From: Corallococcus exercitus
Lineage (GTDB): Bacteria > Myxococcota > Myxococcia > Myxococcales > Myxococcaceae
Length of the DNA stretch: 34,869 nt
Assembly: GCF_003611585.1 (NCBI RefSeq)
Contig: NZ_RAVW01000040.1
Span: 1 to 34,869, forward strand
Direction of reading: 5' to 3'
The notes under the pieces are model-generated. The model saw only the letters and a list, made by a program, of their open reading frames with translations, did not search any database and was not told the DNA's origin. Made by a program: the position numbers and the translations under genes. Of the stretch, positions 8,077 through 16,504 are shown piece after piece (within the stretch, counting starts at the first letter, position 1; the number at the start of each line of letters is the position of its first letter).

Positions 8077-9339
8077 ATGTCTTTGTCCCCCCTGCGCACG
8101 TCCCTTTCCTGCCTCCTGCTCCTCGCAGCCGCTTGCAGCAATGCCGTCGCTGGACCGAGCGATGCCGTGGCGGAGAACCCCTCTTCCATCAGCGCTCCCG
8201 GGAGCGTGGCCCAGGCTCCCGCCTCGCCCACCACTCCTAGCGAGGACGTGGGCCAGGTGCCCACCACGCCGACGCCCACCGACACGGAGACGCCCACGGC
8301 CGAGCAGCCGGTCGCCACCACGCCGGATCCGTCCGCGAGCGTGTGCGCGCCGCTCAGCTCGCTGGCCAGCCTGACGGGCGACCTGACGACGTGGCTCCAG
8401 ACGGCGCCCATCACCGCGGCCAACAGCGGCGGCTTCAAGGAGCCGGGCGGCACGGAGCTGGCCGCGTTCGAGGGCGCCTTCCGCGCGCTGCTCACCGAAG
8501 GTCCCACCGCGCAGGTGATGCAGGACCTGGCGGGGATGGGCTACGGCGTGAGCACCTTCCGCAACGCCACGGGTGGCGGCTGGCTGGTGGTGCGCGAGCA
8601 GGGGCTGCTGTCGCGCGGCGGCGGCACGTTCATCATCAACCTGTTCCCCGCGCGCGACCTGTGGCTGGAGGCGCCGCACGCGGACTCCGACGAGGGCACG
8701 CTGCGCCAGACGGCCACGCAATTGGTGACGCTGGGCGCGCGCGCGCTGCTCATCACCGGCAGCAACCGCTGCGCCGTCACCACCGCCAGCCCGTGCAGCG
8801 GCACCACCAGCGTGTGCGGCACGAAGGGCCTGCGCATCTCCGACGCCGCGCACTACGGCAACACCTTCTTCACCGCCGCGCACCGCGCGCTGCGCGCCAC
8901 CTACCCGGACGCCATCGCCGCCAGCATCCACGGCATGGACGCGGGCGACGGCCCCGAGGCCGCCGTGGTGAGCGACGGCACCAGCGCGCCGCGGCCGGAG
9001 GCGCTCTCCAACCGCCTGCGCGACGCGCTCAACACCCACCTGGTGGGCACGAAGAAGGCGTTCTCCTGCAACGCGGCGGATGACTCGGGCAAGCACCGCG
9101 ACCTGTGCGGCACCAGCAACGTGCAGGGCCGCATCGACAACGGCGCCGCGGACGCCTGCTTCACGGAGGCCGCCGCCGCGTCGGACCGCTTCGTCCACCT
9201 GGAGCAGTCCGCCACGCTGCGCGGCACCGGCGCGTCGTCCAAGGCGGTCATCCAGGCGCTCGCGGACACCGTGCCCTGCACGCTCACCGGCTCCGGCCTG
9301 GGCTGCCAGGCCGTGGTGGCCGCGCAGGACTGTCCGTAA
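8077..9339 (+). CDS. Lipoprotein resembling poly-gamma-glutamate hydrolase
   Basis: A 420-residue protein. A lipoprotein signal with lipobox LAAAC (Cys20) is followed by a Thr/Pro/Ser-rich linker (about 22-88). The folded domain (90-420) has, in order: LEAPHADSDEGT (His201, Asp203, Thr208), Arg231, SDAAH (Asp256, His259), SIHGMD (His285), VVSDGT (300), TSNVQGR (348-352) and FVHLEQSATLR (His374, Glu376, Arg382). This order matches my recollection of poly-gamma-glutamate hydrolases of the zinc-dependent PF05908 type (HGG.IE.GT, HG, N..R, QLELS...R). The gene at 15416 is a clear paralog. The start has GGGACAGGA just upstream. It may cut or release the polymer made by the downstream operon. Substrate and zinc dependence are inference. 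Confidence 0.8.
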   Translation: MSLSPLRTSLSCLLLLAAACSNAVAGPSDAVAENPSSISAPGSVAQAPASPTTPSEDVGQVPTTPTPTDTETPTAEQPVATTPDPSASVCAPLSSLASLTGDLTTWLQTAPITAANSGGFKEPGGTELAAFEGAFRALLTEGPTAQVMQDLAGMGYGVSTFRNATGGGWLVVREQGLLSRGGGTFIINLFPARDLWLEAPHADSDEGTLRQTATQLVTLGARALLITGSNRCAVTTASPCSGTTSVCGTKGLRISDAAHYGNTFFTAAHRALRATYPDAIAASIHGMDAGDGPEAAVVSDGTSAPRPEALSNRLRDALNTHLVGTKKAFSCNAADDSGKHRDLCGTSNVQGRIDNGAADACFTEAAAASDRFVHLEQSATLRGTGASSKAVIQALADTVPCTLTGSGLGCQAVVAAQDCP

Positions 9340-9352
9340 GGCCACATCCGGC

Positions 9353-9380
9353 CCCCTGGCTGCGCCCATGCGGCCAGGGG
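9353..9380 (+). terminator. Strong hairpin after the lipoprotein gene
   Basis: CCCCTGGCTGCG (9353-9364) pairs with TGCGGCCAGGGG (9369-9380) over 12 positions, two of them G-T, around a CCCA loop. It begins 13 bp after the stop at 9339. No T-tract follows. Its position suggests transcription of the lipoprotein gene ends here, separating it from the operon that starts at 9610. Confidence 0.6.
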
Positions 9381-9549
9381 ACCGTGACGCATCACGCTGG
9401 AGGCAGCCACACCCGGGGTTCAGCCCGGCCTTGCCTCGCGTGAAGCGCACCGGCTGATCCGGTCCAAGGGGTCACCTCCACTGTCCGGGGTTGGGCATTC
9501 AGCGGGACTGGAGGCCCGGAACATCGGTTGGACAGCGGACGCTTCTCAC

Positions 9550-9562
9550 CCCCTGAGAGGGG
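9550..9562. promoter_or_regulatory. Short inverted repeat in the polymer-operon leader
   Basis: CCCCTGAGAGGGG forms 5-bp arms around a 3-base loop, 48 bp before the first gene of the operon. It lies in the 229-bp spacer 9381-9609, where I could not identify a convincing -35/-10 or sigma-54 site. It may be an operator or a leader structure. An arm of five bases is weak evidence. Confidence 0.25.
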
Positions 9563-9609
9563 CAACCCTGGTCGGGGACGGGAGCCTCCCTAGATTCGAG
9601 CGGCCACCA

Positions 9610-12600
9610 ATGCCGCTCCTTTCGACCCTGACACTCTTTCCGGCTTACTCCCTCGACACCTCCATCCTGGTGGCGGTGCTCGTGGGCGTACTCATCCTGG
9701 CGCTCCTCACGGAGACGCTCGGTTGGGTCTTCGTGGGCCTCGTCGTTCCTGGCTACCTGGCCTCGGTGTTCGTCATCCACCCGGAGGCGGGCTGCACCGT
9801 GGTGGCCGAGTCGCTGCTCACCTACGGCCTGGCGCTCGCGTTCTCCAGCGGACTGTCCCGCACGGGGGCCTGGAGCGAGTTCTTCGGCCGCGACCGATTC
9901 TTCGCCGTGGTGCTCGCCAGCGTGGTGGTGCGCGCCGTCAGCGAGACGTGGCTCCTGCCCGTCCTGGGCCACTGGATGGACGAGCGGTGGGGCACGTCCT
10001 TCATCGTCGACCGAAGCCTGCACAGCATCGGCCTGGTGCTGGTGCCGCTCACCGCGAACGCCTTCTGGAAGCTGAAGCTGCGCCGCGGGCTGTGGCAGGT
10101 GTTCGTGCCGGTGGCGCTCACGTACCTCATCCTCCGCTTCGTGCTGCTGCCCGGCACCAACCTGTCCTTCTCCAGCCTGGAGCTGATGTACGAGGACGTG
10201 GCGCAGGACTTCCTGTCCAGCCCCAAGGCCTACATCATCCTGCTGACGACGGCGTTCCTCGCCGCGCGCTTCAACCTCAAGTACGGCTGGGACTTCAACG
10301 GCATCCTCGTGCCCGCGCTGCTGGCGCTCACGTGGCTGGAGCCCCTGAAGCTCGTGGCCACGATGGCGGAGGTGCTGCTGCTGGTGCTGGCCGCGAAGGC
10401 GGTGCTGTCGGTGCCGGGGCTGCGCACGCTCAACCTGGAGGGCCCTCGCAAGACGGTGCTCGTCTTCTGCCTGGGCTTCCTCGTGAAGTGGACCGTCGGC
10501 TGGGTCATGGGCGCTCGCGTCCCGGGCCTGAAGGTCACGGACCTGTTCGGCTTCGGCTACCTGGTGCCCACGCTGCTGGCGGTGAAGATGCTCCAGAAGC
10601 AGGTGATTGCGCGCGTGCTGCTGCCCACGCTGCACACGTCGCTGGCGGGCTTCCTCATCGGCAGCCTCGCGGGCTTCGGGCTGTCGCTCATCGAACCGCG
10701 TCCCGCCACCGCGCTCACCGCGGAGGCGCCGCACGAGCACGTGCCGGGGCTGGGCCTGGACCAGTCTCCGCTGGGCCTGATGGTGATGGGCCGCGCCACC
10801 GCGCGTGAGAGCGACGTGGGCGGCTCGCTGCGGCTGAAGCACGGCGACCTGCGCGCGTACACCGGGCTGTGGAACGGACTGGACGCGTGGCTGGAGACGG
10901 GCCGCGCGGAGACGGCGTCCTCGCTGCGCACGCAGGCGGTGGCGCTGGGGCTGGAGCTCCGGGAGTTGCCGAAGCAGGACGGCGTGCCCGCGCGCTTCGC
11001 GCTGGTGGAACGCGTGGAGGGCGACGGCAAGGCGGGCTGGGACACGGCGCTGCTCGTGCCCGGCGCGCAGGGCCCCGTGCTGGAGGTGCCGCGTCCGCTG
11101 ACGGAGGCGCCGAGCGCCGAGGCCGCCGCGCTCCTGTGCGAGCGCGTGAACTGCCGCGCCATCATCGTGAGCGGCGTGGATTCCCACCGCGCGGGCCTGG
11201 TGCTGGGCGACGCGCTGGCGCAGTCGGAGACGCCGCTGCGCCACGCCCACGACGCGCTGTCGTCGCGGGAGAGGGTGCAGCTGCGCGTGGACCCTTCGCT
11301 GAAGCCGGGCCAGGTGGTGCTGCACACGCCGGGTGGCAAGGCACCGCAGGGCCTGGACGCGCTGTGGCCGGGCGCGAAGGTGACGGCCGAGCCGCCGCCG
11401 GAGCCCGGTGGCAACTGGGGTGAGTCGCGCGTGAGCGTGCTGCGCGCGGGCGCCTTCGACCTGGCCTCGCTGGTGCTGAAGCAGGCCCAGGCGCTGGCCG
11501 AGCCGATGACGGAGCGCGACGCGCTGGGCACGCTGATGGTGACGCCGGAGATGGCGCGCGTGCCGGCGGTGCAGCCTTCGGACGCGGAGCTGCTGGTGCT
11601 GGAGCAGCAGGTGGCCTCGCCGCTGTTGGGCGGCGGGACGGCGGACGTGCCGCAGGAGCTGCGCACGCGCTGGGCCGGCGCCATGGCGGCGCTCATGGGC
11701 CTGCGGGTACACCCGGTGACGGAGTGCGCGGGCGCGGCGACCGGATGCTGGTGGGTGACGGACGCGGAAGGCACGCCGGGCCGGCTGGGCGCGGGGCTGA
11801 TGGTGCGGCCGGGCGGCTCGCCGCTCGCGCTGGAGGTGCCGTCACCGGCCCGCGAGGCGGGCACGCTGCCGGTGGCCGCCGAGGTGTTCCACGAGTCGCG
11901 GGCCACCGCGATGGTGTTCGCCACCGCTTCGGGCGACATGCCCCACCCGGCCACCTTCGGTGAGTTGCGGACGAGCTTCCAGGCGTTCCACCAGGCGGTG
12001 CACCGCGCGCTGCCGAAGGAGCAGGGCTGGGTGCTGCACCTGCGCGGCTTCTCCGGCCGGCCCTCCGTGGACGCGGACGTGCTGGTGGACGTGGGCAGCC
12101 CGGTGCTCACCCCGGCGCAGCGGCCGGCGGACCTGGAGAAGCTCCTGTCGCAGGAAGGCCCGCTGGGCTGGCTGGGGCAGCGCGTGCGCTACCACGACGG
12201 CTCTCCGGAGCTGACGGGCCTCAACGACGCGAGCCCGCAGCAGGTCTTCTCCCGCACCTTCGGCGGGGCGCGGCTGGCCACGCTGTGGCTGTCCGAGCCG
12301 CTGCGCGGCGCCTTCGTGGGCCCACGGCTGGCGGCGGAGGAGCTGGCCATCACGGGCCTGACGCCCGAGGAGTCGCGCGAGTCTCCCGAGCGCGCGCTGC
12401 TGGCGGACCGGCTGGTGGCGCCCACGCAGCCGGTGTCCTCCGCGCTGAAGGAGCACTTCGCGGAGCTGACCGCCAGCGCGGAGCGCTACGTCGCGCAGCA
12501 GAACGTGCACGACCTGCGCGCGCTGGCGCAGACGAAGCGCGTGGGCAACGTGACGCGTCAGGTGAAGTCCGGCTTCAGCGCCGAGTACGGCCTGCCCTTC

Positions 12601-12795
12601 CTCCTGGTGGAAGCGCGGCAGGGCAAGCAGGTGCTGCGCGCCGTCTATTTCCTTCAGCAGCACCCGTCGCCGGCGAAGCGCGCGGAGCTGACCGCGGGTG
12701 ACGCGGAGCTCGCGAGCACGGTGGACCTGGCGCTGCGACACCGCCGGCCGGTGGTGTTGACCGGGGAAGTCTCCCGCGAAGAGGCACGTCGATGA
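9610..12795 (+). CDS. Tandem PgsC/CapC polymer-synthase membrane protein with large C-terminal extension
   Basis: A 1061-residue protein. Residues about 18-185 and 205-362 are two successive PgsC/CapC-like domains. The first has FVGLVVPGYLASVF, LLTYGLALAFSSGL, GRDRFFAVVL and HSIGLVLVPLTAN, each aligning in order to the single-domain Bacillus PgsC (GLVVPGYL, LLTY, GRRKFAA, GIGIIVPGLIAN). The second has GILVPALLAL, EGPRKTVLVF and FGFGYLVPTLLAV. Both are multi-TM. Ordinary PgsC is about 150 residues. The C-terminal 700 residues hold two degenerate copies of the hydrolase-like domain seen at 8077 and 15416 (LEVPRPLTEAPSAEAA at 491; LEVPSPAREAGTLPVA at 741). It is the first gene of the operon, and its stop overlaps the next start (ATGA). 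PgsC partners PgsB in gamma-linked amide polymerisation at the inner membrane. Confidence 0.85.
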   Translation: MPLLSTLTLFPAYSLDTSILVAVLVGVLILALLTETLGWVFVGLVVPGYLASVFVIHPEAGCTVVAESLLTYGLALAFSSGLSRTGAWSEFFGRDRFFAVVLASVVVRAVSETWLLPVLGHWMDERWGTSFIVDRSLHSIGLVLVPLTANAFWKLKLRRGLWQVFVPVALTYLILRFVLLPGTNLSFSSLELMYEDVAQDFLSSPKAYIILLTTAFLAARFNLKYGWDFNGILVPALLALTWLEPLKLVATMAEVLLLVLAAKAVLSVPGLRTLNLEGPRKTVLVFCLGFLVKWTVGWVMGARVPGLKVTDLFGFGYLVPTLLAVKMLQKQVIARVLLPTLHTSLAGFLIGSLAGFGLSLIEPRPATALTAEAPHEHVPGLGLDQSPLGLMVMGRATARESDVGGSLRLKHGDLRAYTGLWNGLDAWLETGRAETASSLRTQAVALGLELRELPKQDGVPARFALVERVEGDGKAGWDTALLVPGAQGPVLEVPRPLTEAPSAEAAALLCERVNCRAIIVSGVDSHRAGLVLGDALAQSETPLRHAHDALSSRERVQLRVDPSLKPGQVVLHTPGGKAPQGLDALWPGAKVTAEPPPEPGGNWGESRVSVLRAGAFDLASLVLKQAQALAEPMTERDALGTLMVTPEMARVPAVQPSDAELLVLEQQVASPLLGGGTADVPQELRTRWAGAMAALMGLRVHPVTECAGAATGCWWVTDAEGTPGRLGAGLMVRPGGSPLALEVPSPAREAGTLPVAAEVFHESRATAMVFATASGDMPHPATFGELRTSFQAFHQAVHRALPKEQGWVLHLRGFSGRPSVDADVLVDVGSPVLTPAQRPADLEKLLSQEGPLGWLGQRVRYHDGSPELTGLNDASPQQVFSRTFGGARLATLWLSEPLRGAFVGPRLAAEELAITGLTPEESRESPERALLADRLVAPTQPVSSALKEHFAELTASAERYVAQQNVHDLRALAQTKRVGNVTRQVKSGFSAEYGLPFLLVEARQGKQVLRAVYFLQQHPSPAKRAELTAGDAELASTVDLALRHRRPVVLTGEVSREEARR

Positions 12796-15419
12796 AGACC
12801 CGCAGCCGCGCCCTCGTGGCGCTCCTTGGCCTGATGGTGGGCCTGGCCCTCATCTGGGGCGCGAGCCTCGCCGTGCTGGGCAACACCGATACGCCCACCG
12901 CGCGGCGCGACGCGAAGTTCGTCAACGCCGAGCGCCTCATCTTCTACAGCCTGGAGCCGGGCCGGGAGATGCGCGTGCGCGTCCCCGCCGACGCGGAGGA
13001 ACTGCTCATCGTCACGCACGAGCTGCTCCCCGACGGCACGCCCTACGCGCCGGAGAAGCAATACCAGTACGGCCTCAAGGCCATCCTGCGCGGACCGGAC
13101 GGCGTCCTGCTGGAGCGCGCCATCTTCACGCGCACGCGCCAGAGCAAGGGCCAGCCGCAGGAGGACGGCACGTTCCTGGAGGAGAGCGCCTTCACGACGC
13201 ACGCGGATCAGCAGGTGACTGACGAGCGCGAGTTCGTGCTGCGCCTGCCCAAGGAGCGGCCGGACTACTCCGTGCTCTACCTGCGGCCCGCGGGCACGAA
13301 CGACACGCTGCTGGCGCGCGTCTACGTCCGCGCGCACCGCACGCTGCCGCTGCTCGCGTCGCAGAAGCTGGCCCTGGCCCGCGCGGAGGTGCGCGCCGGC
13401 CGCGCCACCTTCGAGCCCTTCGAGAAGCTCTCCGTCGACACGCGCCGCTGGCTGGCGGAGGAGCACTGGGAGCGCCTCAACGCGGAGGGCGAGGCGGGCA
13501 CCGACTACCAGATTGAGCCCGTCTACCGCACCGCCTACCGGCTGCCGCTGGTGGAGGCCACCGAGTCCGTGCAGGAGCGCCTGGGCGCCGGCCGCGCCGT
13601 GGCCCTCAACGTCACCGGGCCCGCGAAGCCGGTGCTGTGGCTGTGGAGCGACGCGACGGACGCGAAGGCGCAGCCGCACGGGCCCGTGACGGTGCAGACG
13701 CTGTCCACCGACGGCACGGCCCACACGCTGGAGCTGCCGGGCCCCGTGGCGGGCTCGCCCATGTCGCATCCGCTGGAGCTGCCGGAGGGCGTGCACACGG
13801 TGATGGTGCGCAACGACGGCCAGGAGGACCTGCGCTACACGGTGGAGGGCCCGTTCGAGTCGTGGCTGCTGCCCGCCGAGTCGCGTCCCTCGCCCGGTGT
13901 CGCGTCGGAGGGCCGCGTGGCCTTCCTGCCGGACACGCGCCGCACGGAGGCGTTCGCCACCGGCCCGGCGTGCCCGGTGCTGGAGCTGGACATCGATCCG
14001 CGCATGGACGCGGTGGGGCGGCTGGTGCGCATCGACGCGCGCTCGCTGGACCGCGCGCCGTCGCACGAGCCGCTGCACCTGAGCCTCACGGTGCTGGATG
14101 GCCAGGGACAGCCGCTGGGTCAGGCCTCGCTGGACGCCACGCCGGAGCCCGCGCCGTTCGAGAGCGCGGCCCTGGCGCCGCTGCCCGGGGGCGCGCTGCC
14201 GTGCACGCCGATGGCGCAGGTGGGCCAGGACGCGGGCACGGGTGAAGTCACGGACCTGCCGGCCTGGGTGTCGGGCACGGCGAGCGCTCGGGTGTTCCTG
14301 CCAATGGGGGCTCGCAAGCTGCGCGTGGAGGCGCCGCGCGCGACCATCGTGCAGCTCTACAGCTTCCTCTCCAGCGGTCAGGCCCTGACGGCGATGGCGC
14401 CGTACACGAACGACGCGCTCACCGCCGTGCGCTGGCGCAACGCGCCCGTGGATGCTCGCGCGTGGCACCCGATGCGTCCGGCGAACCTGACCGCGCTGAT
14501 GCAGGCGGGCGCCCGCCTGGAGCTGCTCAGCCAGGTGCGCCTGGAGCCCGTGGGTCCGGAGGAGGAGACGCCTCCGCCGTCGGGTGACGCGATGGTGGTG
14601 CGCCCCTACGGTTCGCCCTCGGTGGTGGAGGTGCTGGAGTCCGCGCAGGCGGACACGGCGGACATGGTGAAGGCGCTGTCCACGGTGCTGGAGCCGGGCC
14701 GCGCGGTGCGGGCGCGCTTCGATGCGCGCACGCCCACCCGTCCGGAGGTCCGCCTGTCGCTGAAGGACGCGGCGGCGCTGGGCAACGAGGTGGAGGTGCT
14801 GCTCGACGGCGAGCCCCTGCACCGCTTCACCGTGCGCTCCACGCGGGCGCGGGAGCTGCTGCCTCCGCTGCCTCCGGGCGAGCACGAGGTGCTGCTGCGC
14901 TCCACGGCGCCGGGCCTGACGGCGATGCTCAACCGGCCTCCAGCGACGGGCAGCGGTCTGCGCTCGCGCACGGTGTATCCGGTGGGCCAGGGTGGCCTGC
15001 GCGTGCCGGTGCGCAAGACGGGTCCGGGTGCCGTGACGCTCAACGTGGTCGTCTACACGCCGGTGGCGGAGGGCGCGACGGAGCCCCAGCTGTCCGTGAC
15101 GGTGGATGGCGGCAACCCGGTGCGTCGCGCCAGCGTGCTGGTGCCGCACGTCACCCGCGCCGAGCGCACGGTGGCGCTGCCGGCCTCCGAGCGCGACCCG
15201 GCCATGCCGGCGGGCCGTCCGGGCGTGAAGTGGTACGCGCGCACGGTGCCGGTGACGCTGGGCGAGGACATCGCGCCGGGCGTGCACACCGTGCGCATCC
15301 AGGCGCTGGGCTCCGAGCCCATGTGGGCGCGGTTCTTCATGTTCGGCCAGTCGGCGGAGAACACCGCGCCGCGCATGTGGAACCGGGGCGGCTGGCAGCC
15401 CGACGAGGACATGTTGTGA
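12792..15419 (+). CDS. Membrane-anchored, beta-rich periplasmic protein of the polymer operon
   Basis: An 875-residue protein coupled to the preceding gene by an ATGA overlap and to the next by GTGA. One uncleaved signal-anchor helix lies at about 6-29 (ALVALLGLMVGLALIWGAS). The rest is beta-rich with no TM. It contains repeated sandwich-like modules marked by a turn and strand of the form PPG.H.V.L: LPEGVHTVMVRND near 330, LPPGEHEVLLRST near 692 and IAPGVHTVRIQAL near 827. The same signature recurs in the beta-barrel protein at 16505. I recognise no catalytic motif. In this operon it occupies the slot where Gram-positive systems have the membrane-anchored PgsA/CapA, but it is not a homolog I can see. 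A periplasmic scaffold or polymer-guiding role is inferred. Confidence 0.8.
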   Translation: MKTRSRALVALLGLMVGLALIWGASLAVLGNTDTPTARRDAKFVNAERLIFYSLEPGREMRVRVPADAEELLIVTHELLPDGTPYAPEKQYQYGLKAILRGPDGVLLERAIFTRTRQSKGQPQEDGTFLEESAFTTHADQQVTDEREFVLRLPKERPDYSVLYLRPAGTNDTLLARVYVRAHRTLPLLASQKLALARAEVRAGRATFEPFEKLSVDTRRWLAEEHWERLNAEGEAGTDYQIEPVYRTAYRLPLVEATESVQERLGAGRAVALNVTGPAKPVLWLWSDATDAKAQPHGPVTVQTLSTDGTAHTLELPGPVAGSPMSHPLELPEGVHTVMVRNDGQEDLRYTVEGPFESWLLPAESRPSPGVASEGRVAFLPDTRRTEAFATGPACPVLELDIDPRMDAVGRLVRIDARSLDRAPSHEPLHLSLTVLDGQGQPLGQASLDATPEPAPFESAALAPLPGGALPCTPMAQVGQDAGTGEVTDLPAWVSGTASARVFLPMGARKLRVEAPRATIVQLYSFLSSGQALTAMAPYTNDALTAVRWRNAPVDARAWHPMRPANLTALMQAGARLELLSQVRLEPVGPEEETPPPSGDAMVVRPYGSPSVVEVLESAQADTADMVKALSTVLEPGRAVRARFDARTPTRPEVRLSLKDAAALGNEVEVLLDGEPLHRFTVRSTRARELLPPLPPGEHEVLLRSTAPGLTAMLNRPPATGSGLRSRTVYPVGQGGLRVPVRKTGPGAVTLNVVVYTPVAEGATEPQLSVTVDGGNPVRRASVLVPHVTRAERTVALPASERDPAMPAGRPGVKWYARTVPVTLGEDIAPGVHTVRIQALGSEPMWARFFMFGQSAENTAPRMWNRGGWQPDEDML

Positions 15420-16498
15420 AGTCCCCCGGGAAGACCGGGTCGTGGCGCCCGCTCGTGGCCGCGGGAGTCGTGTCCGTGCTGGGGGCCGCCATGAGCGCCC
15501 ACGCGCAGACGGCCCAGAAGCAGGACGCTCCCCAGGGGGGTATGCGCGCGAAGCCCACTACGCGGCCTCCTCCGGAGCGAGTGCCGCAGGAGGATCCATC
15601 CGTGAACGTGCCCGAGCATTCAGGGTGCCGCGTGGACGCGCGCTTCTCCGGGCTGTGGCCCCGCCTGGACGCCGTAACGTTCCAGCCCACCACGCTGGAG
15701 GAGCGGGCCGCGGTCTCCAAGCTCATCCCCGCGCTGCTGGCCGCAGCGCCCAAGCAGAAGGACGTGCCTCCGGAGCTGACGAACGTCGCCGCGTCCGCGG
15801 GCTTCTTCCTGGAGACGTGGACCACGCCGCGCGACACCTTCTGGGTCCTGCGCGAGCGCCCGGACAACCTCCACGGCGCGGGCGCGTATGTGATCCGCAC
15901 GGGCGAGGCCACCGACGACGTGGTGCAGGTGCCCCACCCCTACTTCGACATCGGCACGGAGGACATCGGCGCCAGCCTCTTCTCGTGCCCGCCGGAGGGC
16001 CGCGCGCCGCGCCTGTTCATGACCGCCACCGCGCACCGCTACAAGGGCGCGCCCGGTGAGACGCCCGAGGACCCCGAGCATCCGGCCGACGTCGCGCACA
16101 ACCCGGAGCACCTCTTCCAGACCGTGACCGACCTGGCCGCGCGTCAGCTCACCGCCCCGCGCGTGGTGCAGCTGCACGGCTTCGGCGAGTCCAAGGTCCA
16201 GAAGGGCCGCACGGAGATGCTCGCGGCCGTGGTGAGCGACGGGACGCGCAAGCCCGGCAGGTGGGCCCGGAAGGTGTCCGCACCGCTGGAGGAGTCGCTC
16301 GGCCCCGGAGTGAAGCTGTTCCCGGACGGGGTGCAGGTGCTCGGTGGAACACAGAACGCGCAGGCCCGACTGCTCCAGGCCTACCCGCTCGCCCGCTTCC
16401 TGCACCTGGAAATGTCATCCCGTACGCGCAAAGCGCTGGCGACCCCGGCGCGTCTGGACCGGCTGGCCCAGATTCTGTTCGCACCCTTGGAGGACTGA
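15416..16498 (+). CDS. Secreted poly-gamma-glutamate-hydrolase-like protein (paralog of 8077)
   Basis: A 360-residue protein. The GTG at 15416 overlaps the upstream stop (GTGA) and gives a signal peptide ending SAHA, with cleavage before Gln31. The domain at about 70-355 aligns in order with the lipoprotein at 8077: FWVLRERPDNLHGAGAYVI, VPHPYFDIGT (His174, Asp178, Thr181), TATAHRYK (His207), ADVAHNPEHLF (Asp225, His228), QLHGFGE (His254), AAVVSDGT (275), GGTQNAQAR (314-318) and RFLHLEMSSRTR (His330, Glu332). Conserved His, Asp and Glu residues point to a metal-dependent hydrolase. Resemblance to poly-gamma-glutamate hydrolases plus a place inside a PgsB/PgsC operon suggests it trims or releases the polymer in the periplasm. 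A binding-only role is not excluded. Confidence 0.83.
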   Translation: MKSPGKTGSWRPLVAAGVVSVLGAAMSAHAQTAQKQDAPQGGMRAKPTTRPPPERVPQEDPSVNVPEHSGCRVDARFSGLWPRLDAVTFQPTTLEERAAVSKLIPALLAAAPKQKDVPPELTNVAASAGFFLETWTTPRDTFWVLRERPDNLHGAGAYVIRTGEATDDVVQVPHPYFDIGTEDIGASLFSCPPEGRAPRLFMTATAHRYKGAPGETPEDPEHPADVAHNPEHLFQTVTDLAARQLTAPRVVQLHGFGESKVQKGRTEMLAAVVSDGTRKPGRWARKVSAPLEESLGPGVKLFPDGVQVLGGTQNAQARLLQAYPLARFLHLEMSSRTRKALATPARLDRLAQILFAPLED

Positions 16499-16504
16499 GC
16501 GCCG

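Noticed and set aside
6181-9450. 1089-codon minus-strand open frame across the sedolisin and lipoprotein genes
   Set aside because: It spans two well-supported plus-strand genes and their spacer, shows no recognisable motif and has shadow-type composition.
9499-11712. Minus-strand open frame opposite the PgsC fusion
   Set aside because: His/Arg/Gln-rich shadow; the plus strand encodes a clear multi-TM PgsC pair.
12654-15287. Minus-strand open frame opposite the 875-residue protein
   Set aside because: No motif and biased composition; the plus-strand gene is tied to both neighbours by ATGA and GTGA overlaps.
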